A stretch of DNA of 64,000 bases from Atrichornis clamosus. Taxonomy: Eukaryota; Chordata; Aves; Passeriformes; Menuridae. Each line of letters starts with the position of its first letter. Position 1 is the stretch's first letter. The DNA is taken from positions 124,001-188,000 of the forward strand of contig WBMZ01003425.1 of NCBI GenBank assembly GCA_013400975.1. Reading direction: 5' to 3'. Below, piece by piece: positions 11,813-23,900 of the stretch. The position numbers and the translations under genes are program-made. The notes under the pieces are model-generated. The model made no database searches and was not told the origin of the DNA. It was given only the letters and a program-made list of their open reading frames with translations.

Positions 11813-14800
11813 GGGCCACGCTCTGAAAAGCTCCCTGGGGTCCATGTTGTCTAATAAGTATGGATGTTGCCTGAGGCGGTTGGTGAGGTCCCTGTATCTA
11901 AGGCCCAACAAACTCAGCTTTATAATGATTGGCAGATTTGGGGTTGAAGCGTGGCTTCTGACATGACATCGTAATTCATTACACAGTGCTCCTTAACGTG
12001 TAAATTACCTGAGATATCACCAGTATTCTGCTTTTAACCCTCATCTGCTTGTACCTAATTTTGTTCTACAGCTGTGTGGGCTGACTTTGGTGAGGTTTTA
12101 CTGATGCAGGACAAATGCAAGGGAAACACTAAGCTATATGTTTTGTTACGTGTTTTCTCTGTAAAACACAGTGCAGTAAAAAATTTCAACAGTTTCAGTC
12201 AAGTTCAACAAATGTTATGGCTATGACAAGAATGTCAGACCTCAAACTGGGTATTCAATAACTTAGTTCAAAGGTAGAATTTTTGCAGTGGTTTCTATAG
12301 AAGAACAAGCTGCAAGCACCTCACAGTCACAAAAAAATTCCTTTTCGGCACAATCATCACTCTATTCCCACGCCTTTGTATGGCTTCCTCTGCTGATGTC
12401 TGTTCAGATATAGAGTTGCAGATATAGCTGTTTATATAAACATAACTCTGCACACAGACCAGGACTGACTGTGCTACCCACCCTTGCTCACTGCCACAAC
12501 TTTCATGTGGAACTAGCAAGAAAGCAAAATTAAGTCTATCAAATATTAGCTGATGTAGAGTGACAGATATGATTAATTTAATATTGGAAAAACAGATATT
12601 TTGCATGAATATTTGAGTTTTATTGGAGCAAGGTATATTTTACATAAATTAGCATTCCCCAAACCCCTCCAGGCTTTGTCCCGGCTAAGTTACAAAGCTT
12701 GTCGTTAAAACAACGCATCTGGTTTTGAAAAATAAGCTTTAAAATGGTGTTTGCAACAATGATTTCAAAGGATGCTGTCCGTGCTGCTTTGACCACAGCA
12801 GCCTCATGTTGCCAAGTACGTGTGTGTAGGTGGAAAAGGAAAGGCTTGCAGTCTGTGTGGAGCAGGCTCCCGACCTCCCTCCCTGGCTGAGAGCTCCTGG
12901 GCCCTGGAGCCTCTGCCCTAGCACTGGTCTCTAAGACATGTGTTTTCAAAAATTATTAGAAAATAGTTGATATTTATAACTTGTAGCTGCAGATAGATTT
13001 TTCAAGACACCCAATATTAGCCAGCCTGGCAACCATTTAATTCAATGCTGAGTGCTTTGAAAAAATATATCCTGAGAGTGTTGACTGTCCTTGAGTTTCT
13101 CTGATGCCAACAGAATCTGGAAGGATTTATAATCCTGTAGGAGGTGGCTAGCAAATTGAAGGGTTCTTCTCACAAGCCAAAGAAAAATAACTGGGCCCTA
13201 TTTCAGGCACTTCTAGAAATCTGCATAATGGCAAATATTTTTTGGCCATCCTCATGCTGGTACAGTGTCACTGCCAATTTATATAAACACTTCTATCTCA
13301 GGCTTCAGGAGGAAGCTTTTGGCCTGGATATTACTGAGTTAGCTGCAATTCTTTCCTCTTTCTGCATCACACATGCCCTCATCCTCTGGTCTTGTGCACA
13401 AGTCCCAGATTCACTTTCACCCCTTCTCAGTCATTGTGAAAGTTTTCTATTTGTTACAGAAGCCAAAATGAATGCAAACTGTATTCAAACTTTGTTACAA
13501 AACCTTTACATGGTTCTAGCTGAAAACAACATGGACACAGTAAAATGCCAACCCCTTTCTCCCCTAAAGCACTGAATATCTTTGTTCTATAGTGAACAGA
13601 TGCTTTTGGGATTGCTGCCGTTCTTCACAAACTGTCCTTTGCAACAGTTCCAGTACTGGGAAGTCTCAGGAGCCCCAAGAATAATAATGGTCTTGAAGAT
13701 CCACTTTTAATTTGGATACAGTGAATCATCTATGAGTTCCTAGTATCTCATGCATTTCACTGTAATGTGTCAATACAGGATAAAAAAGTGAATGAAAGCA
13801 TGACCTGAAACCCAGATATGGTTTTTAAGTATCTGACACATTTGTTTTATTTTTATTTTAGATTTTAGAGTATATAGATTCTTTGTCAATATTAAAACTT
13901 GACAGACTTAATTTCTTTTTTATTCACGTTGCACCTAAACTGATTGCAGCAGCAATTCATTTGGCCATGATTTAAAAATAACTCGTGGTATCCCTTTTTA
14001 CTGCACCTTACTCCATGTCAAGGTAAAGTAGCTTTCCATGACCTTGCCCAGGTTAATACAGAAGATATCCCTCTTGTCCATTTGGAGTGGAAAAGCAGCC
14101 TTAAGGCTGCTTATAAGATGACAGGCCAGTTGCTACAGAAGCCTATTTCCCCTTCATCCCTGGCCCTTCAAGACAAGTCAAACCTTGCAAGACACTGAGC
14201 CCTCTCAGCTTGGACCATGCCAGGCACTGCAAATGATCAGGAGTCACAGGAAAGATTCCCAGTATCACCCTGTCAGGAGGATGAGGGGAAATTTTCTCCT
14301 GCCCACAGATGAAATTTCATGACAACTCATTTCTGTATGTGTTTGTTTGAATAGAAAACAAATTATTTTTTAGCTACCCAAGCAGAGTTTTTCATTTTAA
14401 TAAAGCACATTCTATATTGCTGTGCGGCCAAGGAAGACACCAGAGCTGCAGCAGCTCAATACGTGGTGGTGAGAATCAGAGAGAGTTAATCAGTGCTGAA
14501 CCAATATCTCGATATAATGTTAGTGGGCTTGGTGCTATTTTTAGCCTCTCTGCCAGCCGTGTTCACTGCAGTTCCTGTGACTGTTTTTGACAGAAGAAGA
14601 ACAGTATCTCTGGCCAAATTAGTTACCTGGCCAAATTCTTATTCTGGCAGTTTCATCCTCCCTGCTGAAAGAACTTGCATAATGCGTATGGAATAAACCT
14701 GTTCCTGTTCCTCCCTCAGCAGCACGCAGCAACACCATGAGAAGGCGATGCACCTTTCTCCCACAGCTGTGTGCTGCCAAGGGTGGTGATTCCACTGGAC

Positions 14801-16560
14801 ACACTCAGCCTGCAGGACCCACCCAGGTGGTGGTACTGCCACATCCTGCAGCATTTCTGTACTCCAGAAGCACTGCTGCCCTGTGATGTTACTGCTGAGA
14901 GATTCCAAGAAGCATCCTGCCTGGCGCCCTCTCCCTGTTTAAATTAGGGACTCCTTGGGAAAGCAATCTCATCTCCTCGTGCACTGGTTCCACTGCTGGA
15001 CACACTGCCAGTGCTCAGGAAAGGACAGCAGATTCTGTCCAGCTCTTTGCCTTTGTGGAGTGCCCTCTGCCTGAACAGGACATGGCAATTCTCTCCATGA
15101 GGGCTTTGTTTCATCCCACACAGACCCGAGCCCTCTAAGTTAAACACACCCCTGATGTTTGACCTATTACATCAAAAGTGGAAAATTCCCATGTTTGGGT
15201 GGCTATAAGGAGACAGAGTAAATGTCCCATGGCATTTTAAGACAAAATTTTGAGCCTGCAATCTTAGACCTTGTTGGTTTAGTAAGCTGTAGTGCTTTAC
15301 AATAGAATAGATTATAGATTAGAGCATGCCCTTGGCTCCAATATAATCTTGCTACCAAATGGTTTTATTCAGGGATCTTTAAATGTTGCTTTTAAGTCAG
15401 ACTATCCCCTCAAAACAGAGAAAACCACCTGACTGGGAAGCATTGCTATCTTGCCCTTGCTTTCTCCATTTTCCTTTCATGACAAATGCAGGCATACAAC
15501 AGAAGATGCTGTACATTCTCTGCCTCCTTCCCTTTTAGTGCTGGAGCCACTTCTTTTATCTGAAAGATCAGCCACCTAAGGCTCTTTTTCTGCACGAGTT
15601 TGTGTGGTTTTCTATCTGTGCTTTGAACGATATCAGTGAATTCTGTGTTCACAGGTACACTGAGTGTAAAAATATACATTTGAGGGTAAAATTCTCCGTA
15701 AATCTGTCAGTCATCTAAAAAAAAGGAAAGGATTTAATTGTATTTTAACTGCAGAGGTGTTTCATGTGTTTTAACTCTTACAAGAAAGAGGAAAACTTTC
15801 ATTATCAGGTTCTGGGATTCAGCTGTGCATCTTTCCTTAACACTAATAGGAGACTCTGCTGTTTCTGCCCACCTAACACTGAAAAATTACTCAATAAAAA
15901 TTACTTGTCTGCTGCAATTACACCCTCATCTTTTAATTAGCATTCTCTCTAGTAGTTAGGGTGGGCTTTAGTAGCCCAGTAAAGAGATATTTCTTGGCTG
16001 AACAAAGTCATCTTCTTACCAAGTAGATTGGTTTAGCTTCAGCCTTTCAATGAGCACAGGATCCCAAAAGCATTTCATCCTCATTACTGAATCACAATGC
16101 TGCTGCTGAAGTGTGAATGTGGATGCTTTGCTCTTCTGGGAAGGGAGAGCTTAATATTGAGTAAACAACTATCTGGGGAGAGGGAAAAGAGACTGAAAGG
16201 AGCTTCTGGGGCAGAAGAGGGCTAAAGCCAAATATTTTTATTGGTATCATTTTTCTTTTAAAATGAAATGAGCCACTTAAGTGTTTTCTTTGATTTGTGT
16301 TTGGCTGACTGAATTATTGTCAGAGAGAGGGAAATGCCTGCAATGCAAACCTGAGTGGTGAAGTACACAGAATATATAGAATGTACCAGGGTCCTTAAAA
16401 AGCATAATGAGCACAGAACGGTGCTTGCATATGTGAATCCCTCTCTGACATTAAGTTTGAATCACCTAACAAAACAGCACCACAATTCTATTTAGACTGT
16501 ATTTTTTTTCCCTCACACTTTCAAAAATTTCAGGCTGAGCAAAACTTTTCTTTCATTTCC
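11813..16560. other. Noncoding DNA, no gene seen
   Basis: After the CpG island the sequence returns to AT-rich noncoding DNA. A 145-codon stop-free frame at 13,141-13,575 has no ATG near its start and no recognisable domain, so I do not call it. The segment 14,690-15,150 is somewhat richer in G+C but shows no repeat or exon structure I can defend. No transposon ends, RNA genes or tandem arrays were seen. Confidence 0.55.
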
Positions 16561-16624
16561 TGGCACTTTGAACAAAAAGTACTTTGAAAAAAAAGAAGTC
16601 TGTCCTAGGCAGCAAGGAAGTGTG

Positions 16625-16749
16625 ATGGCAACACAGAGGCAGCTCCCTGGGGAGCTGGGTGAAGGCAGCACCGCAGGGCTGGAGCCCGGGGACCAGTCCC
16701 TGGGGCTGCTCCAGGCCAAGGACAAGGACTTGTCCTCCTCAGTTCCCAG
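16625..16749 (+). CDS. Possible first coding exon (unknown protein)
   Basis: An ATG with G at -3 and G at +4, both favourable for initiation, opens a frame of 41 codons in a GC-rich patch. It ends precisely at CAG|GTGAGT, a full-consensus splice donor. The peptide starts MATQRQLPGELGEG and is rich in Gly, Leu, Ser and Gln, with no domain that I recognise. The frame stops two codons into the putative intron, as expected for an exon but also by chance. There is no CpG island, no clear TATA box and no obvious acceptor for a partner exon nearby. It could equally be a noncoding-RNA exon or a coincidence. Ranked only as a candidate. Confidence 0.15.
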
Positions 16750-17380
16750 GTGAGTGACTCACTCTGTTTACACGGGACTTTTTGGGCTGAGGTTGCTATG
16801 ATCTCACCCTTCAGAACCTTCTTCTCTTGGATAACTAATCATACATTAAAGAAGGTGGAGGAATTCCTGTCCCTTAACCCAACAGAGGATCCTAAAATTG
16901 GGATCCAAAAATTATTTTCTCCCCTCCTCTGGCCAGACACATTTTTACAAAGCAGTGCCCAGCATTGCCATCAGTTTTCAAACACATGGGAGCACTTCTA
17001 GCCTTTACAATCTGTTTATTATTGAGGAAAAGTATTTCTGGGCTGTAGAAGACACAGTATAAGCCTCAATTTACTATGCAGTTAGGAACACTTATAAAAC
17101 TTTTCATCAATTAAAGACTGGTTGGGTTTTGGGGGTTTTTACATTGTTAATTAACAGCAAATAGAGTAGGAAGAAAATGGAATATCTCAATAAATCTTGA
17201 TGTAATAAAGAACTTTAGAAGGGACAGGCCTCTGTAACACACGATGCTGCCTAACACAACCTGGGAAGGAAGGGGAAAGCAGTACTGAGTGGGAAGAGTG
17301 CAAATAGAAATCTTCTTTGAGAATACTCACAGTTGAATTGCTATTGTTGGCTCCTGTGGGTTTGTTTTTTTTTTTTATTA
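16750..17380. other. Noncoding DNA up to the assembly gap
   Basis: No frame, repeat family or RNA gene is evident. The last 20 bases before the gap are a T run with a short AT tail. Confidence 0.5.
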
Positions 17381-17430
17381 NNNNNNNNNNNNNNNNNNNN
17401 NNNNNNNNNNNNNNNNNNNNNNNNNNNNNN
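17381..17430. other. Assembly gap of 50 N
   Basis: Exactly 50 undetermined bases are flanked by a T run on the left (about 17,366-17,376) and TTTTTT on the right. The round length suggests a placeholder, and the true sequence is probably a longer poly-T tract or something inserted there. Any frame crossing it is meaningless. Confidence 0.95.
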
Positions 17431-17643
17431 TTTTTTAGATCTGTAAACTAAAAGTCTTGAGAAAGGCCAGTCTGCCAGGCACATCTGATATGAGAGGTCA
17501 GGAGCTGTGGCAGAAGCATAGGGGTCACTTTCTTGGATAATCAGCAGGTTACACATTTGGCAGTGGTGCCTCTGCCTGGGAGCATGTCCAGCTTGTGCAG
17601 GCTAAGAGGAGCTCTGCAGAGCTCACACTATTTTTATGATCTG

Positions 17644-17683
17644 TATGGGTTACAATAAGCACATATGGGTTACAACAAGCCTG
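17644..17683. repeat. Two-copy tandem duplication, 20-base unit
   Basis: TATGGGTTACAATAAGC and TATGGGTTACAACAAGC occur exactly 20 bases apart, differing at one base over 17. A small local duplication with no further copies. Confidence 0.8.
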
Positions 17684-19559
17684 TATAACCAAACATGTTT
17701 TGGTTGCTTCTCATTTTGTCTTTGGTCTGTCTCAGAAGTCTGAGAGCAGGAGGACCAAAAGAAGATTAAAGTAGGATATTCCGGAATCACATCAAGATGG
17801 AATGAAGAATCTGGGAATTATCCACCAAGCCCTATCCTTGAAAGTTCAGAATGCCAGCTCATTTCCCAAGCATGCTCAGATGAGATTTCTACAATGAAAA
17901 AAAATCCCAGTATTTGTCTAAACAGAGCATCCCGATGCTACAAGAAAGTCACTCACATCATTGTGGCCTTGACTGCATAAGCATATTAACAAACTGGGTT
18001 ATTTTACAAATTACACTGCATTCCTGCAGAGTGAAATAGAATGGCAGGAAAGCTCAAAATTCAAAATACATATATTGAAATGCATGGTTCTTTGTGCAAT
18101 GGGATGTAGGTAATTTCAAGAATTTTAGCTTTCCTTTGTTGTATGCTTCTCTCAAAACCAGTATCTGGGAAAATGTGCATTAACAAGCATCTGTACAGTG
18201 GGAGGATGACCACACAGTGATTTCAAAATCACGCTCTCATTACTGCTAAAAATATAGTTTGTTATCCCAAGAAGGGATGTAACACCTCTGTAATTAGGGA
18301 CTGCTCTGGCCTCAGGGGAATCCTAATAAAGCAAATTTCATACATTGATGTGCTTCCCATTGCTTCATTTCTTTGTTCTATCACCCTGTTGTTAATAACA
18401 CCCTGCAGCAAAAAATGTTCATGAAGCCAAGAGCTGTCCAGATAAGAGAAAAGGTCATGATCCCCCTAGTGCGCGTTCATCAGTGAATGGACACCAATCT
18501 GGAAATAAGAGGATGCCTGTCAATATGGAATGGAAGGCAGCAGCATAACATCAAATTAAAGCCAACGAATGCTCATACAGTTGTACTGGGCTCCAACCTT
18601 AACCAAAAATCAATAGTCAACAAAGTATTACAATATGAAGTGACTGAATCACTGGGGAAGGAGGTAGCAGAGGGAGGAAGTGCACGATAGCTTTGCAAAC
18701 ATTATTATACTTAGATACACGCACACAGATGATGAAGATGATGATGCTCTGTTGCCTCTAAATTTCAGCAGGAAGTGGAGCCTTGGTTGCCAGGTGTAGG
18801 AAAGAGAGCACAAGATTCTAGACATGCCAGTATTGTTAATGGGGGATGCAGCAGGTACACCTTATGCAAGGTCCTGAAACCCATCAAACGTATTACACAG
18901 AGCTTTCATGTTTGATCACAGCCCCAAATACTAAGGGTTACTGCTGAACATAATTCATCTATATTTTATGGCAATTTCTTTGAATAATCACAGTAGTAGT
19001 AAAAATTTCACAGGGCAAGCAATGTCAGGTGGCATTATGAGAAGCAGGGATTTTTGCCAAGGAATAGTTACAATAAAAATGTTGGTTTGCCTTTTACAAA
19101 AAATTTGCCTTAAAATCCCATAAATTTATCACTAAATTTGTGAACTACAGTCAAATTGTAAATTTCTAGCCCCAAATGTAACTTTTGGCTAAGAAATTAT
19201 GTCCTTTTATTTTAGGCCACCGATAGCCTATTCCAAAACCACTCAAAAGCAGTTAGGAAACATCTAAAATCTCCAGTGAAATTTGATTCAGGCCCCAAAG
19301 TCATGGGGGATCACTCCATTTCTAACTACAGGCAAAACTCAAATTAAAAATCCTTTCCCCATCATTTTCAAACAAGAAGAATTCCAAGAAATCAAATTAC
19401 TAAAGAAATTCAAAACATATAACTACCTATACAGCAGGTTTTTCTGTTTTTCTCCCTCAGCAGCTGAGAAGGAAGAGTGAAGCAGGGAATTTCCTATTTG
19501 TACATTAATTTGTGGTGAAACAAACCATTTAAGCAGTGAGACAGCCCCCTGGTTTGAAG
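17684..19559. other. Noncoding DNA with a short GAT repeat
   Basis: AT-rich noncoding sequence. An interrupted GAT repeat (about six units, 18,728-18,746) is the only simple repeat. Open frames are under 70 codons. Nothing else is identifiable. Confidence 0.5.
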
Positions 19560-19790
19560 CTCTTCATTTTGCCCCACTAAATGTACAAGATTAATTTTGC
19601 TGCCTGAAGGCCAGCCTGCACATAATTAGGCCTGATGCTGGAAAATGACCTTAATTTTATTCATCAGTTTTATACCCAGAGTAAGTACGGGAGCACTTCA
19701 TAGCCCTTAGACATCTGATGATCAGATTAAACATGCAAATCAGATAGCTGGACACCTAAGCGTGATTAAATTAATCATCCCTTACTTGAA
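19560..19790. promoter_or_regulatory. Candidate homeodomain/POU-rich enhancer
   Basis: The stretch packs many homeodomain-core TAAT words into about 230 bases, including TAATTA at 19,623. It also has a perfect POU octamer ATGCAAAT (19,733-19,740) and an inverted pair TGATTA-AAT-TAATCA (19,763-19,777). Such composition is typical of the noncoding elements that surround vertebrate developmental genes. TAAT words are frequent in AT-rich DNA, so clustering alone is weak evidence; the octamer and the spaced inverted pair add to it. Conservation cannot be seen here. Confidence 0.28.
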
Positions 19791-20599
19791 CTGGTAAACC
19801 TGCACAAATAGTTCATTTTAAAGTTTGCCATTATTTCTAAGGATAAAATGCATCAACAAATGCAGAGATTTCTTTTGGGCTCTTCTAAAAATTCTCAGGA
19901 TATATGTTTATAGGTTATCAAAGAAACAGGGATACTTGGGATTTCTCTGGGCTTTTCAGGATGAGTTGCTGAAAAAAACCTGAAGAAGGCATTGACTGGG
20001 ACAGAGTCCAGTTGTTCTAGGCACTGCACAAACCACGCAGTGATCACCCAGAGATTATGAACTAAAAAGAAAGACCTTGGCAAATAGATGACAGGAAAAA
20101 GGGAGATTGCAAAGGAGACATCCCAAAAGGGGGAGAGTGGGTGCAAGGAAGTACAGATCCACTGAATTTTGTTATTACAGTTGTTTCTTTCCCTTCCCTT
20201 CAAAAATTGTATTACGTATTTTATTAAGACAACAATTAAGACTTCATGTTTACTCATTTGCTTAATTGCAAGGTGCAAGGAAGAAAATAGAAGTCAAACT
20301 CATTTCCAGAACAGCTTAGACATGGACTTTGTTATCTGGGCCTCCACATTTGCTCGGTGTGTTTCACGAGAACTATGTTGTAGCCTTGTCCTATTACTCA
20401 AGCCATAAATTCACAGGACAATTATGGTCTGCAGCCTACAATGCAGTGTCAGTTCCAGTAACCCAGGGACCTCATCAACCAATCTTTGCTTGGTTTGTTT
20501 CTTCCGGGAACCATGGGCTCCTCCTCATTTTCAGGGAAAACCCTACCTGGGCCATACGGTGTCTCAATAGCTGCATCATAAGCAAATCTTCAGGTTTAT

Positions 20600-20910
20600 T
20601 ACCCTGTTAATTAGGGTCAGTGCCCACTAATAATTTAACCAATAATAGGATATTTTTTTAATCAGCCAGTCACTGCATTTATTTCCTTTGGCTGAAAGAG
20701 TAATAAACACTAAGAAATACTTTAATTTATGATACTTATACGCATCATAAAAGCATTTAACCTGGCCTTAAATTTTCTTTAATGGTAGCTTTCATTTCTA
20801 TCATTTTAGATCTTTTAAGGCTATAATGCACGTTCTGGTAGGTGGACTTCACTGTCATTTAGTGTATTAGCCTTTCTAGCCAAATCCACTCCAGAATAAA
20901 TGTGTGTTTC
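20600..20910. promoter_or_regulatory. Candidate AT-rich regulatory element
   Basis: This stretch has a TAATTA core at 20,608, several further TAAT/ATAA words and CCAAT-type words, no open frame, and no simple repeat. Its character resembles vertebrate conserved noncoding elements, but that is an impression of composition only. Confidence 0.18.
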
Positions 20911-23900
20911 ATTCTCCTGCTAACGAGGAGAAGAGCAGAGAAGTCTCCAGTTCCTAGGCATGATTGCTACAGCCTGTTACTGTGTTAGGGCAGGATACAC
21001 ATTGCCTACAGAGGATGCTGTAGACCAAAGAGACCGTTCTGAAATCCTAAATGTCCAGAAAAGAGAGCAGGGTTGCAACTATGGGAACTATTCAGAAACC
21101 TGTCTCCACGCCTCGTGCCCAGTCACCCAGAGATGGCAGCAGCATTTGTGGGGATGATTATAGGGCATCTGATCCTCGAGAACCTCTGGGAAAGGTCTTG
21201 AAATCTCTTCAATTGAGAGCTTCAGGAAACTCTGCCCTGAATAAAACAGATGAACTCAATGCTAATATTTTTGCTTTTTACATCCTACTGTTAGAGGAAA
21301 TGTCTGTACGAACCTAATGAAGAGGGGAAAAGAGAGAAGGAGGAGCTGGAGTATTGTGCCACTTCAATGACAGCTGTTGCATAAAATAAGAAGTAGTGGT
21401 TGCAGTTCTCAGAAGAAGAAAATCTCTAAAAGCATACACACATTGAAGAAATAAATGCAGGACTGACTAAAGGTTCCTTGGAGTGTAACAACTAAGCAAG
21501 GGTGTATTCAGAATATAATGCCAGCAGCTCATCCTGACAAGCAGAGATAGGCAGAAAACCAGAGTAATGTTCCTTTCATGAGGGAGGAGTATTAACCATG
21601 AAGATGTTTTTCCACACCAGCGGGACTGAATGCATTAGGATTAGGAGCAGAGATGGGCAAAGCAAATCCTGAGAGGTAAGGAACTTGTCAGCATGATACT
21701 GATGTCACAAGGCTTGCTGATGCCCAGGTAGTAATAGCACTCTTTTTTGTAGCTGTTATTTGTATTAAAGTAGCTGAGATTAGGATCTCTTTGTGTTAAG
21801 CCTTTAAGCAAGGGAAAGTCTAACCTCCAAAGAGAATGCAGTCATCAATAATAAGACAAGCAAAAGCTGGGAACAAGGCACCACTATTATTTCCATTTTA
21901 TAGCTGGAGAACTGAGACACTGAGATTGAATGATTTGTCACAAAAAAACCCAAAACAAAACAAAACAAAGCAAAAAAACACAAATCAAGACTTTGGCAGA
22001 GTTGTGACATGGAGTCCCATCTCCTGATTCTAATTTCTGCTTTAACCACCAGCCTAGCCCTCCTCCCTATTGAAATGATAATATACTACAAACAACATAC
22101 TGCTCACCAAGAAATCTCAACCACTTAATATACTGACTGAGCCTAACAATGATTTTAGAAGAACAGTATCCTATTAAGTGATCTAAACAGGCAGGGGTTG
22201 CCTTGCCTCATTCCAATATTGCACATCATATCAAGGATGCCAAATTGTCCTCCTGGCCTTGAAAGTATCATCCTAATTCACACTCAGCTTATAGGGGAAG
22301 ATAAAAAAATGTGACTTATAAATGAATGTCTCTAACACTAGTAAGTACTCTGTTACTTTTACTGGATTGGAAAGCTGCCTGTGAAGGAGAGCCACAATAT
22401 AGAGCTTGATGCAGATTCCTGCTAGCAACAGAGAAATACTGCAAAAGATTGCCTAAATAAGCAGCCACAGCAGAAAAAGAATGACAAAGCACAGGGACCC
22501 TTCAGAGTTGTGGATCTTGTAGCCCTTGATACCCCTCAGCAAGCAGCCCCTGCTGTGCCCACCGCAATGGGGAGAGCTGCAAGGCTGGACATTACAAGGA
22601 GCTGTCATTGCGTATCAAGGGGAGTTTTCTTCCTTAGGCTAGGGTAGGTTTCTTGTTATAACTCAAATTGCAGCTTAATTTATGACTTTATTTGCATGAA
22701 CAATACAGGATTAATGTCCCATGTGAGGAAAAGTAATATTTCCTTTGTTAGCACAGTATCTCGATGTAGAGTTAAATCTGTGGGGTTAAGAGCAGGCTCT
22801 GGAGGAGGAGACCACGGTGAACCACGGTGCAGTTTCAACAGGAGCTCAGCTCCAGATGCTCATGTGTTGGCCTGAGGAGCTACAGCAGCAAGATTTTCCA
22901 TGGGCTGATATTGGTAGGGTCTGTGAAGTCAGAGCTGCAGAAATATTGTTATCAGCAGCAGCTGGGTTGCTGAGTACCACAAGGGTGATACCAGTGCAGT
23001 GTAGTACCCAGGGATTACTGGAAACTGCTATGAACTAAAGGTCCTTCTGCACATATAAGGGAAACACATATACAGACTGTCCATATTATGTGCTGTAACA
23101 GGCCAGCAATGCTGATCACAAGAAAACAGTTAAATAAAACATAAAAAATGGGATAGAAGGTTCTGTAATTATACTAGACACTCACAACTCTGAGGAAAAC
23201 TTGATTGTCATAATATTAAAGAAGCAACCGAGAGTAGTCTCCAACAAAACTAGTATTTATGTTTCTGCCCAAAAGAGAAAAACAGAATGTTTGTTCAAAC
23301 AGATTGTTCTTCATGGAGGTGTTCAATGCATAGAAAAAACTCTGGGAAACTTCACACTACAATAATTTTACAAGCTTTTAAAATACTAATTGTGTTTGAA
23401 AAGTACTCCAGTGAGTCACGCACAGCCATAATCACCCAAATATATGCTTTATGAAGAGCTATGACACCCTGCCTTCCCATGTGTGTTACTCAGACCTAGA
23501 CTGTCACCATCTGTGCGTGGTGCAGACAGCAAGAACTCATTTCATAATTAGCATGGGTGGAAGCACCGTGCCACATAAGCACAGTGTTCTACATAACTGC
23601 GATGTAGCTCGATAACAAGCTTAGCATGTTTAAGCATAATTGGTTGGAGAAATCAATCCTCTTCTGTGGCATAATTGTTGTGCACGCAGGTGAGAAATAG
23701 GACCGGACTCGAGAGCTCTGCGAGGTGGCTCCTTTGGCTGCAGGTTCAGATCCCAGCGCAAGGACTAAGGAATGTACTCTGAAATCAGGGAAGGAGGGGA
23801 AGTCACAATGTTTCTTCACCTATTTCTGGGCAGATCACAAAGAGTAATTGCAGCGAGAGGCGATTTCTCCCATCATGCCTTGTGCTCTATTGAGTTCACT

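Noticed and set aside
13141..13575. Stop-free frame of 145 codons
   Set aside because: It opens directly after a stop with GTG rather than ATG and has no recognisable domain. At this base composition I estimate that a few such frames arise by chance among six frames of 64 kb.
23743..23753. GGTTCAGATCC, a B-box-like word that could suggest a tRNA gene or tRNA-derived SINE
   Set aside because: No A-box at the right distance and no cloverleaf pairing could be drawn around it.
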